Of a DNA stretch of 64,000 nt, positions 32,510 through 41,921 are shown one piece after another. The stretch covers positions 186,001-250,000 of the forward strand of contig JACPUR010000017.1 in assembly GCA_016192135.1 (NCBI GenBank). Reading direction: 5' to 3'. The notes under the pieces are model-generated. The model made no database searches, was not told the origin of the DNA, and saw only the letters and a program-made list of their open reading frames with translations. Numbering within the stretch: the stretch's first letter is position 1; every line of letters starts with the position of its first letter. Made by a program: the position numbers and the translations under genes. This DNA is from Candidatus Tectomicrobia bacterium. Its GTDB lineage: Bacteria; UBA8248.

Positions 32510-33994
32510 CTACCCCTCCAGCGACAGCAGGAACGGTTCTTCCAAGGCCTCGCAGATCCAGCGGAGGAAGCGGGCGCCGTCGGCGCCGTCGATGAGGCGG
32601 TGGTCGTAGGAGAGGGCGAGGGGGAGGGTGAGGCGGGGCTTGAAGCCCCCGTCGATCCAGACGGCCTCGGTCGCGGAGCGCGCCACCCCCAGGATGGCCA
32701 CCTCGGGCCAGTTCACGATGGGGCTGAACTTGGTGCCCCCGATGCCGCCCAGGTTGGTGATGGTGAAGCAGCCGCCCTGCATCTCGTCGAGGGTGAGCTT
32801 GCGGTCGCGCGCCTTCTGGGCGGCGCTGGCGAGCTCGCGGGAGAGCTGGAGGATGTTCTTCTTGTCCACGTCGCGGATGACGGGGACGAGGAGGCCGCGC
32901 TCGGTGTCCACGGCGACGCCGATGTGGACGTACTTCTTGTAGACGATCTCGCCCGAGGCGGCGTCGATGCTGGCGTTGAACTTGGGGAAGGCCTTGAGGG
33001 CGGCCGCGGCCACCTTGAGCAGCACGGCGGTGACGGTGAGCTTGCCGCCCACGGCCTCGGTCTTGGGGGCGTACTTCTTGCGCAGGTCCTCGAGCTCGGT
33101 CACGTCGGCCTTGTCGTACTGGGTGACGTGGGGCACCACGCTCCAGGAGCGGCTCACGTTGCGCGAGGTGGCCTGGCGGATGCCGTCCATCTGGGCGATG
33201 TCGACCGGGCCCCACTTGGAGAAGTCCGGGAGAGGGGGCTGGACGGCGGCGGCGGGCGGGCCGGCCGGGGCGCTGACGGGGCGCACCTGGCGGGCGTAGC
33301 GCTTCACGTCCTCGGCCGAGATGCGGCCGCCGGGGCCGGTGCCGGGCACCTCCTCGAGGTCCACGCCCACCTCGCGGGCGAGGCGGCGCACCGAGGGGGC
33401 GGCGGGCACGGGCCCCGCCTGGATGCGGGGGCGGGCCGAGGGCGGGGTTTCCTCGCGCCGCTCCTCCTCCATCGCGGGCACCGCGGGGCGGGCCGGGGCG
33501 CCGTTGTCCTTGCGCCCGGGCTTTTGGATGGCCCTCTCGGCCGCGGGGGGTTCCTTGGCCTCCTTCGGGGGGGGCTCCTGGGCCGCCTCGGCCTTGCGCT
33601 CGGGCTCCTTCTCTTTCTCCTTGGGGAGGGCCTTGGCTTCCTCGGGTTTCTTCTCGGCTTTCCCTGCCTGGGGGGGCTCGGCTTCCTTCTTCTCCGCCCG
33701 GGGAGGCTCCTTCTTCTCTTCCTTGGCCTCCTCCTTCTTGGCCTCTGGGGCGCCGTCCCCGGCCTCGACGGTGAGGATGGGCTGGCCCACCCCGGCCTCG
33801 TCGCCCGGCTTGATGTGGATGGCCTTCACCTTGCCCTTCACGGTGGAGGGCACCTCGATGAGGGCCTTGTCGGTCTCCACCTCGATGACGGGCTGCTCCT
33901 CCTCGATGGTGTCGCCCACCGAGACGAGGACGCTGACGACCTTGCCGGCTTTGACGTTTTCCCCTAGCTCGGGGAGCTTGAACTGGTTTTCCAT
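32510..33994 (-). CDS. aceF: Pyruvate dehydrogenase E2, dihydrolipoamide acetyltransferase
   Basis: 494 residues. One N-terminal lipoyl domain with the lipoylated Lys in VETDKALIEVPS (about residue 43), then a long linker (about 80-200) very rich in Glu, Lys, Ala and Pro, an E1/E3-binding domain (PSVRRLAREVGVDLEEVPGTGPGGRISAEDV) and the catalytic domain ending in SYDHRLIDGADGARFLRW. It transfers acetyl groups to CoA and forms the complex core. It follows aceE by 19 bases. No E3 (lpd) gene is in the operon. Confidence 0.95.
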   Translation of the reverse strand: MENQFKLPELGENVKAGKVVSVLVSVGDTIEEEQPVIEVETDKALIEVPSTVKGKVKAIHIKPGDEAGVGQPILTVEAGDGAPEAKKEEAKEEKKEPPRAEKKEAEPPQAGKAEKKPEEAKALPKEKEKEPERKAEAAQEPPPKEAKEPPAAERAIQKPGRKDNGAPARPAVPAMEEERREETPPSARPRIQAGPVPAAPSVRRLAREVGVDLEEVPGTGPGGRISAEDVKRYARQVRPVSAPAGPPAAAVQPPLPDFSKWGPVDIAQMDGIRQATSRNVSRSWSVVPHVTQYDKADVTELEDLRKKYAPKTEAVGGKLTVTAVLLKVAAAALKAFPKFNASIDAASGEIVYKKYVHIGVAVDTERGLLVPVIRDVDKKNILQLSRELASAAQKARDRKLTLDEMQGGCFTITNLGGIGGTKFSPIVNWPEVAILGVARSATEAVWIDGGFKPRLTLPLALSYDHRLIDGADGARFLRWICEALEEPFLLSLEG

Positions 33995-34013
33995 GGAGCG
34001 GGCCTTCCCCGGG

Positions 34014-36851
34014 TCATGAGGTCATGGGATTGCGCTTCTGGAGGTCGATGTCGAGGTCCTTGGCGGCGCGCTTCACGAGGTCCGCGTGGACCTGCTTGTC
34101 GCGGGCGAGGCTGTGCAGGGCGGCCATGGCGATGTAGCGGCGGTCGATCTCGAAGAAGTCGCGCAGCGACCCGCGCGACTCGCTGCGGCCGAAGCCCTCG
34201 GTCCCCAGCGAGACGAGGGGCCGGGGGATCCACTTGGCGACGGAGTCGGGCAGCGCCTTCATGAAGTCCGAGGCGGCCACCACGGCGCCGGGGGACCTGG
34301 AGAGGCACTGGGTGACGTAGGGCACCCTGGGGGCCTTGCCGGGGTTCATGAGGTTCCAGCGCTCGGCCTCGAGGGCGTCGCGGCGGAGCTCCTTGTAGCT
34401 CGTGACGCTCCACACGTCGGCCGCCACCGCGTACTTCTCCTCGAGGAGCGCCTGGGCCTTGAGGGCCTCGTTCAGGATGGTGCCGCTCCCCAGGAGCTGC
34501 ACCCGCAGGGCCGAGCCCTTCATGCCCGAGGGCTTGAACAGGTACATGCCCTTCAGGATGCCCTCCCGGGCGCCCTCGGGCATGGCGGGCATCGAATAGC
34601 TCTCGTTGTAGGCGGTGAGGTAGTAGAAGACGTTGTCGCCCGCCTCGTACATCCGCCGGATGCCGTCCTCGATGATGACCGCCAGCTCGAAGGCGAAGGC
34701 GGGGTCGTAGGCCGCGAGGGTGGGCACCGGGTAGGCGAGGAGGTGGCTGTTGCCGTCCTGGTGCTGGAGGCCCTCGCCCGCGAGCGTGGTGCGGCCCGCC
34801 GTGCCCCCCACGAGGAAGCCGCGCGCCCGCATGTCGGCCGCCGCCCACATGAGGTCGCCGATGCGCTGGAAGCCGAACATCGAGTAGTAGATGAAGAAGG
34901 GGATGGTGTTCACCCCGTGGGTGGCGTAGGCCGTGCCCGCGGCGATGAAGGAGGCCATGGAGCCCGCCTCCGTGATGCCCTCCTCGAGGATCTGCCCGTC
35001 CTTCGCCTCCTTGTAGTAGAGGAGGCTGTCGCGGTCCACGGGCTCGTAGTTCTGCCCCTGGTGGGAGTAGATGCCGATCTGGCGGAAGAGGGCCTCCATC
35101 CCGAAGGTGCGGGCCTCGTCCGGCACGATGGGCACGACGAGCCTGCCCAGCTCCTTGTCGCGCAGCAGCTTCGAGAGGATGCGCACGAAGACCATGGTGG
35201 TGGAGACCTCTCGGTCCTCGGTGCCGCGCCGGAACTCCTCGAAGATCTCTCCCGTGGGGGCCTTGAGGGGGGAGGCGGTGATGCGGCGGCAGGGCACGAA
35301 GCCGCCCAGCGCCTTGCGGCGCTCGAGCATGTAGCGGATCTCGGGGCTCGTGTCCGGGGGCCGGTAGAGGGGCGCCTGGGACACCTCCTGGTCCGAGATG
35401 GGGATGCCGAAGCGCGTGCGGAAGAGGGCGAGCTCCTCCTCGTTCATCTTCTTCTGCTGGTGGGTGATGTTCTTGCCCTCGCCCACCTCGCCCAGGCCGT
35501 AGCCCTTGACCGTCTTGGCGAGGATGACGGTGGGCGCGCCCTTGTGCTCGACCGCCGCCTTGTAGGCCGCGTAGACCTTCTCGGGGTCGTGGCCGCCGCG
35601 CCGCATGCGGTTGAGCTTGTAGTCCGGGATGGATTTCGCCATCTCCTCGAGCCTGGGGTCGCCCGCGAAGAAGTGGTCGCGCAGGTAGGAGCCCTCCCGC
35701 ACCTTCTCGACGCTGTACTTCTGGTACTGGCCGTCGATGGTCTCGTCCATGCGCTTGATGAGCACCCCGTCCACGTCCATCTCGAGGAGGGGATCCCAGT
35801 CGTCGCCCCAGATGACCTTGACGACGTTCCAGCCGGCCCCCCGGAAGGCGGCCTCGAGCTCCTGGATGATCTTGCCGTTGCCGCGCACTGGGCCGTCGAG
35901 CCGCTGGAGGTTGCAGTTGATGACGAAGACGAGGTTGTCGAGCTTCTCCCGCGCCGGGAGGGTGATGGCGCCGAGCGACTCGGGCTCGTCCATCTCGCCG
36001 TCCCCGAGGAAGGCCCAGACCTTCTGGTCCGAGGTGTCCTTGAGGCCCCGGTCCTCCAGGTAGCGGTTGAAGCGCGCCTGGTAGATCGCCATGAGGGGCG
36101 CGAGGCCCATCGAGACGGTGGGGAACTCCCAGAAGTCCGGCATGAGCCAGGGGTGGGGGTAGGAGGAGAGGCCGCCCTCGGGCCTGAGCTCGCGGCGGAA
36201 GTTGTTCATCTGCGTCTCGGTGAGCCGCCCCTCCAGGAAGGCGCGGGCGTAGATGCCCGGGGTGGAGTGCCCCTGGAAGTACACGTGGTCGCCCCCGCCG
36301 GGATGGTCCTTGCCCCGGAGGAAGTGGTTGAACGCGACCTCGTACAGCGTGGCCGCCGAGGCGTAGGTGGAGATGTGGCCGCCGATGGAGCTGTCCTGGC
36401 GGTTGGCCCGCACCACCATGGCCATGGCGTTCCACCGCACCAGGCTCTTGATGCGGCGTTCGAGCTGGCGGTCGCCCGGGAAGGGCGGCTGCTTCTCCCG
36501 CGGGATGGTGTTGATGTAGGGCGTGTTGGCCGAGAAGGGCAGCACCACGCCGTGGCGGTGGGCGTAGATCTGGAGCTCCCGGAGGATCTCCTTCACCCGC
36601 TCGGGGCCGCGCGTCTTGAGGACGTAGTCGAGCGACTCCATCCACTCCTGGGACTCGACCTGGTCGACGTACTCGTCCTCGTCCTCCGGGGAGGCCGCGG
36701 GCGCGGCCTGCCCGGCCTGCAGGGCGCCGCCGTTGCGCCCGTCGCTCCCGGTGCGGAAGGCCGGGCCGTCCGGGGCGCCGGGGGACTCCTGCCCTTTCTC
36801 CTCCCGGGCTTTCTCCGTCCGCTCTTCGGCCTTGGTCCGGTCGTCGTTCAT
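34014..36851 (-). CDS. aceE: Pyruvate dehydrogenase E1, homodimeric type
   Basis: 945 residues, slightly longer than E. coli AceE because of an acidic N-terminal extension of about 55 residues (MNDDRTKAEERTEKAREEKG onwards). SSIGGHISTYASAATLYEVAFNHF, the thiamine-diphosphate motif FLGDGEMDEPESLGAI...VFVINCNLQ and RTTLAGEGLQHQDGNS identify the family. It decarboxylates pyruvate and acetylates the E2 lipoyl group. AGGAG precedes the ATG. First gene of the aceE-aceF operon, which supplies acetyl-CoA. Confidence 0.96.
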   Translation of the reverse strand: MNDDRTKAEERTEKAREEKGQESPGAPDGPAFRTGSDGRNGGALQAGQAAPAASPEDEDEYVDQVESQEWMESLDYVLKTRGPERVKEILRELQIYAHRHGVVLPFSANTPYINTIPREKQPPFPGDRQLERRIKSLVRWNAMAMVVRANRQDSSIGGHISTYASAATLYEVAFNHFLRGKDHPGGGDHVYFQGHSTPGIYARAFLEGRLTETQMNNFRRELRPEGGLSSYPHPWLMPDFWEFPTVSMGLAPLMAIYQARFNRYLEDRGLKDTSDQKVWAFLGDGEMDEPESLGAITLPAREKLDNLVFVINCNLQRLDGPVRGNGKIIQELEAAFRGAGWNVVKVIWGDDWDPLLEMDVDGVLIKRMDETIDGQYQKYSVEKVREGSYLRDHFFAGDPRLEEMAKSIPDYKLNRMRRGGHDPEKVYAAYKAAVEHKGAPTVILAKTVKGYGLGEVGEGKNITHQQKKMNEEELALFRTRFGIPISDQEVSQAPLYRPPDTSPEIRYMLERRKALGGFVPCRRITASPLKAPTGEIFEEFRRGTEDREVSTTMVFVRILSKLLRDKELGRLVVPIVPDEARTFGMEALFRQIGIYSHQGQNYEPVDRDSLLYYKEAKDGQILEEGITEAGSMASFIAAGTAYATHGVNTIPFFIYYSMFGFQRIGDLMWAAADMRARGFLVGGTAGRTTLAGEGLQHQDGNSHLLAYPVPTLAAYDPAFAFELAVIIEDGIRRMYEAGDNVFYYLTAYNESYSMPAMPEGAREGILKGMYLFKPSGMKGSALRVQLLGSGTILNEALKAQALLEEKYAVAADVWSVTSYKELRRDALEAERWNLMNPGKAPRVPYVTQCLSRSPGAVVAASDFMKALPDSVAKWIPRPLVSLGTEGFGRSESRGSLRDFFEIDRRYIAMAALHSLARDKQVHADLVKRAAKDLDIDLQKRNPMTS

Positions 36852-37021
36852 GGCGTATCTCCTACGCTGCCGGCGGGGCCGGCCCCTGGGGCCGGGGCGG
36901 GCAGAAAAGGCCTTGCCGGGCGTCTCTCCACCCTTTCAGTCTCTTGCTCTCATTGTAAACCTTCCAGGCGAAATAATCCTCCCCCCGCGCGCGGGAAGTT
37001 TCCGAATTGGCGCTCCGGTTT
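36852..37021. other. Gap upstream of aceE
   Basis: About 170 bases that should contain the aceE promoter reading leftwards. No clear -35/-10 pair was identified. No gene or repeat seen. Confidence 0.4.
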
Positions 37022-37936
37022 TCACTTGCGGGCGCGCCGCGCCGCCTTCCGCCGCTTCTCGCGGTCCAGGTACACCCGGAAGACCGCGCCGCTGTCGAGG
37101 GGCCCGTAGCCCGAGCGCTCCGCCTCCTCGAAAAGCGGCAGGCTCGCCTTGCCGACCGGCGCCTCGGAGCGGGTGCGGGCGGCCAGGAGCAGGCCCAGGC
37201 GGATGTCCTTGGTGATGACGGCCATCGTGCTCGCCGGGCGGGTGAAGCGGCGGGCCAGCATCCGGGGGCCCCGGTTCCGCACCTGGCGGCTGTCCGAGGC
37301 GCTGCGCGTGATGGCGTCGAGGAGGAGATGGCCGCCGATGCCGCAGCGCTCCCCCAGCCGGAGCGACTCCGCGATGGCGCAGCGCTCCATGCTCGCCAGG
37401 TAGTTGATGATGATCTTGATGACCGAAGCCGTGCCCACCGCTCCGGTGTGCACCTGGTCCGAGAGCAGGCGCCCGAGCAGGGGCTTGGCCAGGCGGTAGG
37501 TCTTGGCGTCCCCCCCCGCGACGAAGAGGCCCTGCCGCTGCGCCACCATGGCGCTGCTCCCGCTCACCCGGGCCTCGAGGAAGGGCACGCCCTTCCTCTT
37601 GCAGAGGGCCTCCATGCGCTTGGCATCCTCGGGGTCGGCCGTCGTGGTGTCGAGGATGAGCCGGGGGAGCCTCCGCGCCGCGAGGAGGCCGTCCTTCCCC
37701 TCCAGGCAGGCGAGGGCGATCTTGGAGTTCGGCACCGAGATGAAGACGGTCGAGGCCGCCTCGGCCACTTCCCTCGGGGAATCGGTGGCGATGCCCCCCA
37801 TCTTCTTGAACTTGGCGCGCGCGGCGGGGGAAGGGTCCGTCCCCACCACCGCGTGGCCGTCCGCCAGGAGGCTCCCCGAGAAGGCCCGGCCCATCAGGCC
37901 CAGGCCGACCATGCCGATTGTCTCGCGCTTCGCCAT
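37022..37936 (-). CDS. 3-hydroxyisobutyrate dehydrogenase-family NAD(P)-dependent oxidoreductase
   Basis: 304 residues. IGMVGLGLMGRAFSGSLLADGHAVVGTD is the Rossmann nucleotide-binding motif. VSGSSAMVAQRQGLFVAGGD is the substrate loop, and the catalytic Lys region is GTASVIKIIINYLASME. The family includes 3-hydroxyisobutyrate, tartronate semialdehyde and beta-hydroxyacid dehydrogenases as well as imine reductases. The start at 37936 gives MAKRETIGMVG; the frame further upstream is repeat sequence. Basic C-terminal tail (EKRRKAARRARK). Confidence 0.88.
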   Translation of the reverse strand: MAKRETIGMVGLGLMGRAFSGSLLADGHAVVGTDPSPAARAKFKKMGGIATDSPREVAEAASTVFISVPNSKIALACLEGKDGLLAARRLPRLILDTTTADPEDAKRMEALCKRKGVPFLEARVSGSSAMVAQRQGLFVAGGDAKTYRLAKPLLGRLLSDQVHTGAVGTASVIKIIINYLASMERCAIAESLRLGERCGIGGHLLLDAITRSASDSRQVRNRGPRMLARRFTRPASTMAVITKDIRLGLLLAARTRSEAPVGKASLPLFEEAERSGYGPLDSGAVFRVYLDREKRRKAARRARK

Positions 37937-38000
37937 GACGCCCCCCGGATGATGAAGGATGAAAGGATCGCTTGAACCCTCACTGCAGGTTGGAGTGATT

Positions 38001-38090
38001 CTCCCTCTCCCTTTGGGAGAGGGCAGGGTGAGGGCCGAGCCGCCGGTGGATTCCCCCTCATCCCAACCCTCTCCCAAAGGGAGAGGGGGG
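38001..38090. repeat. Paired CTCTCCC/GGGAGAG hairpin repeat, tails inward
   Basis: Copy 1 (38001-38034) is CCCTCTCCC-TTT-GGGAGAGGG then CAGGGTGAGGG. Copy 2 (38053-38090) is CCCCCTCATCCCAA then CCCTCTCCC-AAA-GGGAGAGGG. Confidence 0.65.
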
Positions 38091-38107
38091 ATTCGGCGCC
38101 TGCGTCC

Positions 38108-38219
38108 GTAGGGGCGGCCGGCCGGCCGCCCCTACAGATCTGCCCAGCCGGTGGCGTTTCCGTAGGGGCGGCCCCCCGTGGCCGCCCTTGCCGGGGCAGG
38201 CACAGGGGCCTGCCCCTAC
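38108..38219. repeat. Cluster of GTAGGGGC palindromes
   Basis: The first (38108-38135) is a perfect 28-bp palindrome, GTAGGGGCG at the left, CCGGCCGG at the centre, CGCCCCTAC at the right. A damaged copy starts at 38162, and 38191-38219 has GGGGCAGGC...GCCTGCCCCTAC. They sit directly after the alcohol dehydrogenase stop, about 20 bases away. Confidence 0.65.
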
Positions 38220-38238
38220 GGATTCGACCTCGTTCGCC

Positions 38239-39291
38239 TCAACGGTCCATCCTCGGCGCCAGCACCACCTTGATGGCGCCGCCGATGCGCTCGCGCATCA
38301 TCTTGAGCCCGCGCTCCACCTCCCGGAGCGGGAGGACGTGGGTGATCATGGGCCGCACGTCGAGGCGGCCCGCCGCCGCGTGCGCGATGCAGGCGCGGAA
38401 GGTGTTGGGGTGGCCCCGGCTCCCGAGGACGTCCTTCTCCTGGTCCTGGAGCTCGACCACGGGGAGCGGCACCTCCTCCGCCCCGGCGAAGTGGCCCACC
38501 ACCACCGCCCGGCCCCCCCGGCGCGCCATCTTGACCGCCTGGCGCACCGTCTCCTTCTGGCTCCCCCCCACGGCCTCGATCACCGCGTCCGCCCCCAGCC
38601 CGCCCGTGAAGCGCGCGGCCGCCTCCAAAGGGTCCTCCTCCCGGACGTTCACGGCCTCGTCCGCCCCCATCGCCCGCGCCGCGGCGAGGCGCTCGGGCAG
38701 GGCGTCCAGGGCGAGGACGCGCGCTCCCGCCAGCTTGGCCGAGGCCAGGGCGCAGAGCCCGACGGGCCCCATCCCCAGGATGACGCAGGTCTCCCCGGGC
38801 TCCAGGCGCGCGCGGGCCACCGCCGCGTGGTAGCCCGTCCCCAGGGTCTGCATGACCGAGCCCGCGGCGTCCTCCACCGCGTCCGGGAGCGGGATGACGC
38901 ACCGGGCCGGCGCGATCATGTGCCGGGCGTAGGCGCCGTCCGCGTTGAAGCCGATGGAGCGCGCCTGCCGGCAGAGGTTCTCCCGCCCCCCCCGGCAGAA
39001 ATCGCACTCGCCGCAGGCCACGTGGTTCTCGATGCAGGCGCGGAGGCCGATCTCGATGCCCTCCACGCCCGGGCCGAGCGCGATCACCCGGCCCATGATC
39101 TCGTGGCCCGGCACGACGGGGAACCTCGCGCGGGGGAAGTGGCCGTCCAGCAGGTGCAGGTCGCTCCCGCAGATGGCGCAGGCCCCCACCTCGACCAGCA
39201 CCTCGCCGGGGCCGGGCTCGGGGACCGGGCGCTCCTCGAGCCTCAGGTCGCCCGGCCCGTGCAGCACGGCGGCGAGGGAATAGGAGGGCAT
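38239..39291 (-). CDS. Zinc-dependent alcohol dehydrogenase family protein (MDR)
   Basis: 350 residues. CAICGSDLHLLDG holds the catalytic zinc Cys, GHEIMGRV the His and Glu, and CGECDFCRGGRENLC the four structural-zinc Cys residues. The Rossmann motif is LGMGPVGLCALASAKLAGARVLALD. The overall pattern resembles threonine, sorbitol or cyclohexanecarboxylate-type dehydrogenases. It oxidises or reduces a secondary alcohol with NAD(P). The start at 39291 has GGAG 11 bases upstream. Not obviously part of an operon. Confidence 0.9.
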   Translation of the reverse strand: MPSYSLAAVLHGPGDLRLEERPVPEPGPGEVLVEVGACAICGSDLHLLDGHFPRARFPVVPGHEIMGRVIALGPGVEGIEIGLRACIENHVACGECDFCRGGRENLCRQARSIGFNADGAYARHMIAPARCVIPLPDAVEDAAGSVMQTLGTGYHAAVARARLEPGETCVILGMGPVGLCALASAKLAGARVLALDALPERLAAARAMGADEAVNVREEDPLEAAARFTGGLGADAVIEAVGGSQKETVRQAVKMARRGGRAVVVGHFAGAEEVPLPVVELQDQEKDVLGSRGHPNTFRACIAHAAAGRLDVRPMITHVLPLREVERGLKMMRERIGGAIKVVLAPRMDR

Positions 39292-39320
39292 GGGGGCGTT
39301 CTCCGCGGATGATGTCTTTT

Positions 39321-39402
39321 GTAGGGGCGTTCCATTGAACGCCCCTACAGACCCGCCGTGCCGGTGACGTTTCCGCAGGGGCGGTTCGCGAACCGCCCCC
39401 GC
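39321..39402. repeat. Two GTAGGGGC-type palindromes
   Basis: 39321-39348: GTAGGGGCGTTC-CATT-GAACGCCCCTAC, complementary arms of 12. 39375-39402: GCAGGGGCGGTTCG followed by its near-perfect complement CGAACCGCCCCCGC. Both are variants of the same family, lying between divergent genes. Confidence 0.65.
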
Positions 39403-39545
39403 ACAGGCGTTCGCAATCATAGGCATCGTCGATCAGGCCACTATACGGGCGAACCCCGCGCGCGCGCCAGCGGAGAGGCCCTCGTCTCCTTGCCCCCGCC
39501 GGATGCCGCTGTTAGGATCGCGCGTCCCGTCCACCGGAGGATCGC

Positions 39546-40643
39546 GTGGCCCTCGGCAAGGAGCGCATCGGCATAGGCGTCATCGGCTCGGGCCGCATCG
39601 GCTCCCTGCGCGCGCACCTGGCGGGGGGCTCGCCCCGGGTGGGCTTCCTCGCCGTCTCGGACATCGATCCCGCCCGGGCCCGGGCCGTGGCCCAGCAGGC
39701 CGAGGCGGCCTTCCACACCGCCGACAACCGCGCCGTCATCGAGCACCCCGAGGTGGACGCCGTCATCGTCTCCACCCCCGAGGGGGACCACGCCGAGGCC
39801 GTCTGCCTGGCGCTGGAACTTGGCAAGGCGGTGCTGGTGGAGAAGCCCATCGCCCTCACCCTGGCGGAGGCCGACCGCATCCTCGCCGCCCAGGCGAAAG
39901 GCGGGGCCGACCTCTTCGTCGGCTACACCCAGCGGCTCAGGCGGCGCTTCCTCTCGGTCAAGGAGCACATCGCGGCGGGGCGCCTGGGCGAGGTGTTGGC
40001 GGGCCGGCTCACCATCCACACCCCGCGCTCCGTCGCCCGGCAGGTCTACGCCCGGGCCCCGCGCGCCAACCCCTTCACCGACGAGATCACCTACATGGCC
40101 GACATGGCGCTCTGGTTCTTCGAGCCGCGCCGGCCGGTGCGCGCCTGCGCGGTGGCGGGGAGCGAGGTCTTCCCGGACCACCCGGACAAGATGGGGGACT
40201 ACGGCTGGGGCATCGTCACCTTCGAGGGGGGCGCCGCGGCCAGCATCGGGGGCACCTGGATCCTCCCCGAGAAGTGGCCCGCCGCCGTCGCCTCGATCAG
40301 CCTCGACCTCTTCGGGAGCGAGGGGGCCATTCGCATCGACGACTCCCACAAGGACGTGATGATGGTGGGGAACGAGCGCTTCCCCTCGCCCTACGCGCCG
40401 GACGCCTCGGCCGAGGTGGCCTTCCTGGGCTCGGCCATGCCGGGGGACTGGGCGCTCGGGGACTTCGTGGGCCCGATGCGGGAGGAGACCCGGCTCTTCC
40501 TGGAGCGCGTGGCGACGGGGCGGGAGGTGCCCCTCTGCGGCGCCCGGATGGCGCGCGACGTGCTGGAGGTCACCCTCGCCATGGAGAAGAGCGCCCGGGA
40601 GGGAGGGTCGGTGGTGGAGTTGCCGTTGGAGGAGGGGGATTAG
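39546..40643 (+). CDS. Gfo/Idh/MocA-family oxidoreductase (first paralogue)
   Basis: 365 residues. IGIGVIGSGRIGSLRAHLA is the nucleotide-binding motif, EVDAVIVSTPEGDHAEAV and the conserved VEKPIAL (about residue 98) follow, and the C-terminal half is the alpha/beta dehydratase-like domain. Such enzymes oxidise inositols or sugars with NAD(P). The GTG at 39546 is the likely start. A second copy of the same family follows 204 bases downstream and shares IGYTQRLRRRFL-type segments (here VGYTQRLRRRFLSVKEHI), so they arose by duplication. Confidence 0.9.
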   Translation: MALGKERIGIGVIGSGRIGSLRAHLAGGSPRVGFLAVSDIDPARARAVAQQAEAAFHTADNRAVIEHPEVDAVIVSTPEGDHAEAVCLALELGKAVLVEKPIALTLAEADRILAAQAKGGADLFVGYTQRLRRRFLSVKEHIAAGRLGEVLAGRLTIHTPRSVARQVYARAPRANPFTDEITYMADMALWFFEPRRPVRACAVAGSEVFPDHPDKMGDYGWGIVTFEGGAAASIGGTWILPEKWPAAVASISLDLFGSEGAIRIDDSHKDVMMVGNERFPSPYAPDASAEVAFLGSAMPGDWALGDFVGPMREETRLFLERVATGREVPLCGARMARDVLEVTLAMEKSAREGGSVVELPLEEGD

Positions 40644-40695
40644 CGTGGAGCCCAGGCAGCGCGGCCGTCTGGCCGGGGCGGGCGTTCCGGCTCTT

Positions 40696-40810
40696 CCCTC
40701 ACCCCGGCCCTCTCCCATAGGGAGAGGGAGAAGGAGGGTTCTTCACCGGCAGCGAGATTCCCGCGTCCCTGGCGCCCCTCTCCCCTTGGGAGAGGGGATG
40801 GGGGTGAGGG
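40696..40810. repeat. Paired CTCTCCC/GGGAGAG hairpin repeat, tails outward
   Basis: Copy 1 (40696-40730) CCCTCACCCCGGCCCTCTCCC-AT-AGGGAGAGGG; copy 2 (40775-40810) inverted, CCCCTCTCCCC-TT-GGGAGAGGGG then ATGGGGGTGAGGG. It lies between the two paralogous dehydrogenase genes. Confidence 0.65.
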
Positions 40811-40847
40811 ATGGCTCGGTGGTCGATCTGCCCTTGAAGGAGGGGGC

Positions 40848-41921
40848 GTGAAGCGCATCGGGGTGGGCATCGTGGGCGCGGGGCGCATCGGCCGCCTGAG
40901 GGCCTACCTCGCGGCGAATTCCCCCGAGGTGCGCTTCCTCGCCCTGGCGGACCAGGACCCGGCCCGGGCGGCGCTCATCGCGAAGGAGACCGGCGCGCAG
41001 TTCCACTCGGGGGACAGCGAGGCCGTTCTCAGCCACCCCGAGGTGGACGCCGTCATCGTCTCGACCCCCGAGTTCGCCCACGCCGATCCCGTCTGCCGGG
41101 CGCTGGAGCTGGGCAAGCCCGTCCTGTGCGAGAAGCCCATCGCGCTCTCGCTGGCGGACGCGGACCGCATCCTCGAGGCCAGGCGCCGCCGCCGGGGCAC
41201 CCTCTTCATCGGCTACACCCAGCGGCTCCGGCGGCGCTTCCTGAACGCCAAGGAGCAGATCCGCCAGGGGCGCCTCGGCCGCCTCCAGACGGCGCGCGCC
41301 ACCCTCTACAACATCCGCTCGAACGGGGCGGAGATCTACAAGCGCGCCCCCCACGCCGGGCCCGTGACCGACACCCTGACCTACATGGTGGACATCGCGC
41401 TCTGGTACTTCGAGGGGCGCACCCCGGCCCGCGTCTACGCCCAGGGCGGGAGCCAGATTTTTCCGCATCACCCGATGGGCTGCGGGGACTGGGCCTGGGC
41501 GCTCCTCTCCTTCAAGGAGGGGGGTACGGTGAGCCTCGGCTGCTCCTGGATCCTCCCCGACAACTGGCCCGCCCACATCACCTCCATCGATCTCGAGGTG
41601 CTCGGGTCGGAGGGGGCCATCGCCATCGACGACTCCCACCGCTCGGGCATCCTCGCCACCTCGAAGGGGGTGCCCTCGCCCTACGTGCCGGGGGGCAGCT
41701 CTAACGTGGTGTTTCTCGAATCCATGATGGCCGGGGACTGGCTCGTGGGGGACTTCTGGGGGCCCATGCGGGACGAGACAAGGCTCTTCCTGGAGCACGT
41801 GACGCGGGGGCGCGCGGTGCCCCTCACCACCCCCGAGGAGGCGCGGGCCACCCTCGAAGTCACCCTGGCCATCGAGCGGAGCGCCAAGGAGAACCGGCCC
41901 ATAGAGCTGCCGCTCGGGTGA
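40848..41921 (+). CDS. Gfo/Idh/MocA-family oxidoreductase (second paralogue)
   Basis: 357 residues. GVGIVGAGRIGRLRAYLA, EVDAVIVSTPEFAHADPV, CEKPIALSLADADRI and IGYTQRLRRRFLNAKEQI mirror the first copy closely. The C-terminal region has HITSIDLEVLGSEGAIAIDDSHR. GTG start. It is translationally linked to the downstream STAS gene, whose GTG overlaps its TGA. The two paralogues probably handle related cyclitols or sugar derivatives (inference). Confidence 0.9.
   Translation: MKRIGVGIVGAGRIGRLRAYLAANSPEVRFLALADQDPARAALIAKETGAQFHSGDSEAVLSHPEVDAVIVSTPEFAHADPVCRALELGKPVLCEKPIALSLADADRILEARRRRRGTLFIGYTQRLRRRFLNAKEQIRQGRLGRLQTARATLYNIRSNGAEIYKRAPHAGPVTDTLTYMVDIALWYFEGRTPARVYAQGGSQIFPHHPMGCGDWAWALLSFKEGGTVSLGCSWILPDNWPAHITSIDLEVLGSEGAIAIDDSHRSGILATSKGVPSPYVPGGSSNVVFLESMMAGDWLVGDFWGPMRDETRLFLEHVTRGRAVPLTTPEEARATLEVTLAIERSAKENRPIELPLG

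Noticed and set aside
34086-37109. 1007-codon open frame on the plus strand opposite aceE
   Set aside because: Antisense shadow of a very GC-rich gene; the translation is His/Gly/Leu-rich without domains and the minus strand encodes clear AceE.
38108-38219. CRISPR-like array of palindromes
   Set aside because: Repeats are irregularly spaced, differ inside and have no spacers of constant length.
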